The translations under genes and the position numbers were made by a program. From the NCBI GenBank assembly GCA_902175065.1, contig CABIIJ010000095.1, forward strand, positions 1-33,233: a stretch of 33,233 nucleotides of DNA. Reading direction: 5' to 3'. Numbering within the stretch: the first letter of the stretch is position 1; every line of letters starts with the position of its first letter. This document shows, in pieces, positions 29,327 to 33,233 of this stretch. Source of the stretch: an uncultured Comamonas sp. (GTDB lineage Bacteria > Pseudomonadota > Gammaproteobacteria > Burkholderiales > Burkholderiaceae_C). The notes beneath the pieces are model-generated. The model saw nothing but the letters and a program-made list of their open reading frames with translations. It was not told where the DNA came from and did no database searches.

Positions 29327-30274
29327 TCACGTTGTCCAGCGTCCCAGCCCCAGTTCCACCCAGGTGCAGCCCCGGCGCAGCAGCCACAGGGTCTCCAATC
29401 CCAGGCGCCGGGCCAGGGCCAGGCCCGCGTTGCTGCCCAGCACCAGCAAGGCGGTGGCCCAGGCATCGGCCCACATGCAGTCGGGGGCCAGTACGGTAAC
29501 GCTGGCGACGTCGTTATGCACCGGGGCTTGGCGCTGGCCGTCCATGCTGTGGGCGATGCGGTGCGGGCCCAGTTCGAAGTAATGGCGGTAATCGCCCGAA
29601 GTGGCAATGGCCAAGTCTTGCAGCTCCACCACGCCATGCACGGCACGGCGGTCTGGTTCGGGGCTTTCGATGGCGACAGGCCAGGCCTGCCCCTGGGCCT
29701 GGCTGCCCAGGGCGTACAGCTCCCCGTCCAAAGCCACCAGGGCATGCCGGACGCCGTACTGGCGCAGTTGCGCAGTCATCAGATCCACGGCAAAGCCTTT
29801 GGCAATACCGCATAAATCCAGCTCGACAGGGGCCAGCTTGCGCAGTCGTGTGCCTTGGCGCTCCAGGCTTTCCCAGGTCGGTGGGCGTGGCTGTTGTCGG
29901 ATGTGGCCGATGGCGTCGGTATTGGGCGCAGATGCGGCACCGAAACCCCAGGCCTGCACCAGATCGCCCACGCCTGGATCGAATGCCCCCTGGCTGAGGC
30001 GGCAAACTGTCAAAGCGCAATCGAGGACTTGCAGAAATTCTGCCGGCAGTTCCAGCCACTGCCCTACCGGGGTGCGGTTGCAGCGCAGCAAGTCGCTGTC
30101 TGCCCGAAAAGGAGACATTTGCTGGTTGACCCGCTCTGCTGCCGTCGCCAGATCCTGGTGCAGGGCAGCTTGCTGCCGAAGCGATAAAGCTGCATCCATC
30201 GTGACCGACCAGCGCGTGCCCATCGTCGGGCCGTGCAGGTGCAGGCGCTGGAATTTAGAACATGTCCTGGGCAT
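29327..30274 (-). CDS. apbE: FAD:protein FMN transferase (ApbE family)
   Basis: A 315-residue ApbE, the enzyme that attaches FMN to a Thr/Ser of an extracytoplasmic protein. Blocks: MGTRWSVTM (18-26), GAFDPGVGDLVQAWGFG (96-112), ELDLCGIAKGFAVD (151-164), ATSGDYRHYF (224-233) and VTVLAPDCMWADAWATAL with the metal ligands Asp270 and Thr274. The usual HIIDPxTG block after the GDYRHY motif is altered to HSMDGQRQAP. No clear signal peptide is seen at the start chosen. It is 15 bp after the DUF2271 gene, its likely substrate. Confidence 0.92.
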   Translation of the reverse strand: MPRTCSKFQRLHLHGPTMGTRWSVTMDAALSLRQQAALHQDLATAAERVNQQMSPFRADSDLLRCNRTPVGQWLELPAEFLQVLDCALTVCRLSQGAFDPGVGDLVQAWGFGAASAPNTDAIGHIRQQPRPPTWESLERQGTRLRKLAPVELDLCGIAKGFAVDLMTAQLRQYGVRHALVALDGELYALGSQAQGQAWPVAIESPEPDRRAVHGVVELQDLAIATSGDYRHYFELGPHRIAHSMDGQRQAPVHNDVASVTVLAPDCMWADAWATALLVLGSNAGLALARRLGLETLWLLRRGCTWVELGLGRWTT

Positions 30275-30289
30275 GGCGATGGGGGCTGC

Positions 30290-30775
30290 CTAGGGCAAAT
30301 CAAAACGCATGGACTGGATGTATTGTTTGCCCGCCAGGGGCTGGCCGGCCTGGGTCTGCGACAGCGGCAGACGCACCTCGGCAGGGCTGTCACGCATATC
30401 TTCTGCAGCAGCGTCGATCCGGATTTCATAACCGGCATCGAGCAGGGCATCGGCCAGATCGGCAGTCACTTTCAGCGTGCGGCCAGGGCCTACGCTGGCA
30501 CCGGTGATGCCCAGCAGGCGTTGGTTGTCGGTAGCAGACAGGCGATTCCATTCGCCGAGGTGCTTGTAGTACTTGGCCTTCCTGCCTGCCACCCACAGCG
30601 TTCCAGCGTAGGCACCCTGGGCAGAGGTGAGGTAAACGGCCAGATAGGCGTCATCGCCGCCGTAGTTCTTCAACTGCGTGGTAATGGTTACAGGGCGGCT
30701 TTGCGCCATGCTGGGTAACAACAAGGCACAGGCGGCGGCCATTGCGCCCAGGCGGGGCAAGGGAAAGGGTGTCAT
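30290..30775 (-). CDS. DUF2271 periplasmic protein, likely flavinylated
   Basis: A 161-residue protein with a signal peptide (AMAAACALLLPSMAQS) and a DUF2271 domain (YGGDDAYLAVYLTS, GTLWVAGRKAKYYKHLGEW). Residues 89-94 read GITGAS, close to the ApbE target consensus DxxxGA[T/S]; the putative FMN site is Ser94, although the leading Asp is missing. The start MTPFPLPR has AGGAG 7 bp upstream and overlaps the stop of a 28-codon ORF by ATGA. Directly before apbE, so an enzyme-substrate pair is likely. Members of this family occur with PepSY and other electron-transfer proteins. Confidence 0.85.
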   Translation of the reverse strand: MTPFPLPRLGAMAAACALLLPSMAQSRPVTITTQLKNYGGDDAYLAVYLTSAQGAYAGTLWVAGRKAKYYKHLGEWNRLSATDNQRLLGITGASVGPGRTLKVTADLADALLDAGYEIRIDAAAEDMRDSPAEVRLPLSQTQAGQPLAGKQYIQSMRFDLP

Positions 30776-30858
30776 GACAGCGACTCCTGCTCGGTGTCGG
30801 TCGGACCGCGCTGGCGCTGAGGCGTGCTGGTGCAAAAGCGGGGGAGTGAGTGGGACAT
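30772..30858 (-). CDS. Small leader ORF (28 aa) coupled to DUF2271
   Basis: MSHSLPRFCTSTPQRQRGPT and eight more residues. The ribosome site is AGGAG, 6 bp before ATG, and the stop TGA overlaps the next ATG (ATGA). That layout argues for real translation and coupling to the DUF2271 gene. The peptide is Ser/Thr/Arg-rich with one Cys and no membrane segment. I do not recognise it; it may act only through its translation. Confidence 0.55.
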   Translation of the reverse strand: MSHSLPRFCTSTPQRQRGPTDTEQESLS

Positions 30859-30861
30859 GGT

Positions 30862-30898
30862 TGGCTCCTGAAGCAGCAACTGTTGCTGCCGGGAGCCA
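30862..30898 (-). promoter_or_regulatory. Hairpin that covers the leader-ORF ribosome site
   Basis: On the minus strand TGGCTCC-cg-GCAGCAAC-A-GTTGCTGC-ttca-GGAGCCA folds into a two-part stem of 15 perfect pairs. The outer right strand GGAGCCA contains the AGGAG site of the 28-aa ORF, so the folded form would block its translation. Confidence 0.7.
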
Positions 30899-30992
30899 TT
30901 GTGAAAACTTACCTGTGAATGCAGGCTGAAGGTGCGGTTCAGCTTGTGTTCATCGCGGTACGGAGCGCTGGCAGGCTTGTGCATGGGTGCGG

Positions 30993-31700
30993 CTACACGC
31001 TGCGCCCCTGGCCTGCTTCCTCGTGGGTGCGTCCATCGCGGATGTGGTAGATGCGCTTGAAGGTGGGGATGATTTTCTCGTCGTGCGTGACCACGACGAT
31101 GGCCGTCTGGTATTGCCGGGCCATGGTGTTCAGGATGCGCACCACGGCCAGGGCGCGTTCGCTGTCCAGGGGGGCGGTGGGTTCATCGGCCAGGATCACC
31201 GGCGGGCGATTGACCAGGCCCCGGGCAATGGCCACGCGCTGCTGTTCGCCGCCGGAGAGCTGCACCGGCATGGCCTGGGCGCGGTGCTGCACGTCCAGCG
31301 CGGTGAGCAGTTCCAGCGCCTTGGCGCGGGCTGGGGCATCGGGCACGCCGGCCAGCATGGGCAGCAGGGCCACGTTGTCGATGACGTTGAGGAAGGGGAT
31401 GAGGTAGGGCGCTTGAAAGACAAAACCGATCTTGTCGCGGCGCAGCGCCCGCAGGTCACCGGTCTGCCAGCGTCCGTTGTCGAAAATCGTCTCTTGGCCC
31501 AGGGTCATGCGTCCGCTGGTCGGGTCAATCACTGCGCCCAGGCATTTGAGCAAGGTGCTTTTGCCCGAACCCGAGGGGCCGATCAGTCCCACCACCTCGC
31601 CCGGGGCAACGTGCAGGTTCACGTCCTTGAGCGCCAGCACCGCAGTATCGCCTTGGCCGTAGCGCTTGCTCAGGTGTTCGATATGGATACCGTGGTGCAT
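30993..31700 (-). CDS. ABC transporter ATP-binding protein (DevA/MacB/LolD type)
   Basis: A 235-residue ATPase with Walker [14 protein letters not shown] (residues 42-54), Q-loop [13 protein letters not shown], signature [15 protein letters not shown], Walker [13 protein letters not shown] and H-loop VVVTHDEKI. It belongs to the family that pairs with FtsX-type permeases. It lies 63 bp after the permease gene, with repeat H in between. The 134 bp from its stop to the small leader ORF hold the RBS hairpin but no clear promoter. Confidence 0.95.
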   Translation of the reverse strand: MHHGIHIEHLSKRYGQGDTAVLALKDVNLHVAPGEVVGLIGPSGSGKSTLLKCLGAVIDPTSGRMTLGQETIFDNGRWQTGDLRALRRDKIGFVFQAPYLIPFLNVIDNVALLPMLAGVPDAPARAKALELLTALDVQHRAQAMPVQLSGGEQQRVAIARGLVNRPPVILADEPTAPLDSERALAVVRILNTMARQYQTAIVVVTHDEKIIPTFKRIYHIRDGRTHEEAGQGRSV

Positions 31701-31711
31701 GGTTCTTTGAA

Positions 31712-31756
31712 TAAAAAAGGCTTTTAGCGCTTATGGGGAAAGCGGTAGTAGCTATG
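31712..31756. repeat. Palindromic repeat, copy H (permease-ATPase gap)
   Basis: AAAGGCTTTTAGCGCTTATG on the left and AAGCGGTAGTAGCTATG on the right form an imperfect palindrome. On the transcribed minus strand it ends in CCTTTTTTATTC, so it resembles an intrinsic terminator placed inside the operon, before the ATPase gene. Confidence 0.7.
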
Positions 31757-31763
31757 AAGATGT

Positions 31764-32972
31764 TTAACCAATGGCCTGGGCCGGATCAATGCGCAGCGCA
31801 ATGCGGATGGCCACCACGCTGGCCAGGGCGCAAATGGCCAGCACCGCTGCCAGGGCGGCCAGGCTGTCCTGGGGCAGCAAGAGCACGTATTTCGGGAAGA
31901 AGGGCGCGGAGAACGTGGCGCTGATCTTGCCCACGGCAAAGCCGATCAGCCCCAGGGCCAGGGCCTGTTGCAAGATCATCCAGGCGATGGTGCGGTTGCG
32001 CGTGCCAATGAGTTTGAGCACGGCAATCTCGCGGATTTTGTCCATCGTCAGCGTGTAGATGATGAAGGCCACGATGGCCGCGCTCACCGCCGCCAGGATC
32101 ACCAGAAACATCCCGATTTGCCTGGCGGAAGTCGCGATCAGCTTGCTCACCAGCACCTCCTGCATCTGGGCGCGGGTAAAAACCGTGAAACGCTTGGTGC
32201 GGGCCATCGTCCGGGCCACGGCATCGGCATCCGCCCCGGGGGCCAGGCGCACCAATACGGCATTGACCGAGGTGCTGCTGGCCTGGCTGGCATTGACGGC
32301 ATCGAGCACCTGCTGCTGCCCAGGGCGGTTGAAGGCCGGGTTGCTGGCCGTGCGGGCGCGTTGGCGCCAAATGGCATCGTTGTCCTTTAAAAACTGCGCT
32401 TCCTGCGCATCCTTGAGCGGGATGAACACCATCGGGTCGCCGCTGGAGGAGACCATGCGCTGCGTCAGGCCCACGATCCGGTAGCGGTGGCGGCGGATGG
32501 TGATTTCCTCCCCCAGGGCAAAGCCTGCGGCCACATCGGCCACGGCTTCGTAATGGCTGCGTACCACTTGCCGCCCGGCCACCAGATGCGGCGGCCAGCC
32601 GGCCGTGGCGGCCTGCCCCGTCGGGGCCATGCCCACCACCATGGCCCGCACGTCCTGCTCCGTATCGGCGCGGCGCACCTGCATGGTGAAGTAGGTCACG
32701 TTGGCCGCTTCGGCCACGCCGGGGACGGAGCGCACCATGCGCCAGGCATCGTCGGCCAGGCTGGACGATTCGGCATACGGCCCCTGGGTGTCCTGTTGCA
32801 CCACCCACAGGTCGGCGCCGCTGTTGTCCAGCAGGGCCTGCCCGTCATCGACCATGCCCCGGTACACCCCGGCCATGACCAGCGTCACGCCAATCAGCAG
32901 GCCCAGGCCCATGCCGGTAAAAACAAATTTGCCCCAGCTATGCAGGATGTCGCGCCCGGCCAGAGAGATCAT
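31764..32972 (-). CDS. ABC transporter permease, FtsX/DevC type
   Basis: A 402-residue permease with the MacB/FtsX layout: one N-terminal helix (FVFTGMGLGLLIGVTLVMAGV, about 17-37), a large periplasmic domain, then three helices (IGMFLVILAAVSAAIVAFIIYTL, WMILQQALALGLIGFAVG, LAALAAVLAICALASVVAIRIAL). The opening with the NSGADLWVVQQDTQGPYAESS segment is like DevC exporters. The ATG overlaps the stop of the adaptor gene (ATGA). The transported molecule is unknown. Confidence 0.92.
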   Translation of the reverse strand: MISLAGRDILHSWGKFVFTGMGLGLLIGVTLVMAGVYRGMVDDGQALLDNSGADLWVVQQDTQGPYAESSSLADDAWRMVRSVPGVAEAANVTYFTMQVRRADTEQDVRAMVVGMAPTGQAATAGWPPHLVAGRQVVRSHYEAVADVAAGFALGEEITIRRHRYRIVGLTQRMVSSSGDPMVFIPLKDAQEAQFLKDNDAIWRQRARTASNPAFNRPGQQQVLDAVNASQASSTSVNAVLVRLAPGADADAVARTMARTKRFTVFTRAQMQEVLVSKLIATSARQIGMFLVILAAVSAAIVAFIIYTLTMDKIREIAVLKLIGTRNRTIAWMILQQALALGLIGFAVGKISATFSAPFFPKYVLLLPQDSLAALAAVLAICALASVVAIRIALRIDPAQAIG

Positions 32973-33233
32973 GGCGCCGCCTTGGCCGGGCTTGCGCCGG
33001 CCACCAGGAGATCGACCACCTGCACCCGTGCCCCGCTGCGCAGTGCCTTGGCGCTGTGCACGATGACGTCATCGCCCGCCTGCAGCCCGGTCAGTACCTG
33101 CACGTTGCCGGCCAGATCGCTGCGGCCCAAAGTCACGGGGGTAAAGCGCAGCCCCGCGGGCGTGCGCTGCCACACGCCGCGCTCGGTGCCTTGGCGCTGC
33201 ACGGCGGCCAGGGGGATGACCGGGGCTGGGGGC
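32969..33233 (-). CDS. Membrane fusion (HlyD/DevB-type) protein, C-terminal part, cut by window end
   Basis: The frame is open to the window edge; the 87 or so residues visible (PAPVIPLAAVQRQGTERGVW to SPAKAAP) are the last beta-barrel and membrane-proximal domains of a periplasmic adaptor, with the typical FTPVTLGRSDLAGNVQVLTGLQAGDDVIV. It is the first gene of an adaptor-permease-ATPase operon. The start is beyond the window. Confidence 0.88.
   Translation of the reverse strand, partial: PPAPVIPLAAVQRQGTERGVWQRTPAGLRFTPVTLGRSDLAGNVQVLTGLQAGDDVIVHSAKALRSGARVQVVDLLVAGASPAKAAP

Noticed and set aside
30651-30899. An 82-codon Cys-containing frame over the leader ORF and the DUF2271 start
   Set aside because: It overlaps DUF2271 in another frame and its C-terminal part looks like a shadow. 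Its first codons are mentioned only as a possible way to open the hairpin.

Overview
The window reads as chromosomal DNA from a GC-rich betaproteobacterium of the order Burkholderiales, most likely family Comamonadaceae (Acidovorax/Comamonas-like). This rests on the dnaX-ybaB-recR order, protein similarity as I recall it, and short palindromic repeats of a type I associate with that family. No search was run, so genus is not claimed.

Layout. 1-1.9 kb: end of dnaX, ybaB and recR (+ strand). 2-8.6 kb: mltD and gloB (-), a methyltransferase and rnhA (+), then moaA and a fused mobA-moeA (-) for molybdenum cofactor synthesis. 8.7-11.6 kb: an EmrA/EmrB-type efflux pair (+). 11.6-21 kb (all -): a selenocysteine formate dehydrogenase island, read as fdnG-fdnH-fdnI-fdhE-selA-selB-selC. 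fdnG has an in-frame UGA at Sec197 with a SECIS hairpin after it; tRNA-Sec is the last gene. 21.2-24.8 kb: fabI (-), a YejA-like peptide-binding protein (+) and exonuclease III (-). 24.9-27.3 kb: the two membrane subunits of a TRAP transporter (-). 27.4-33.2 kb (all - except one doubtful small ORF): a hypothetical protein, an alpha/beta hydrolase, a PilZ protein, ApbE, a DUF2271 protein with a likely flavinylation motif, a 28-residue leader ORF behind a hairpin, and a DevBCA/MacAB-like ABC exporter cut by the window edge.

The parts fit together. MoaA and MobA-MoeA supply steps of the bis-MGD cofactor that FdnG needs. SelA, SelB and selC supply its selenocysteine. FdhE matures the complex. SelD and FdhD are not in the window.

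The most notable pattern is a family of imperfect palindromes of about 45-85 bp, at least eight copies in 33 kb. Most sit between genes, and one appears to make a terminator for two convergent genes. Three lie in reading frames: inside MoeA, near the end of EmrA, and at the end of the methyltransferase. The second is a leader before DUF2271 in which a near-perfect hairpin covers the ribosome binding site of a small ORF that overlaps the DUF2271 start by ATGA.
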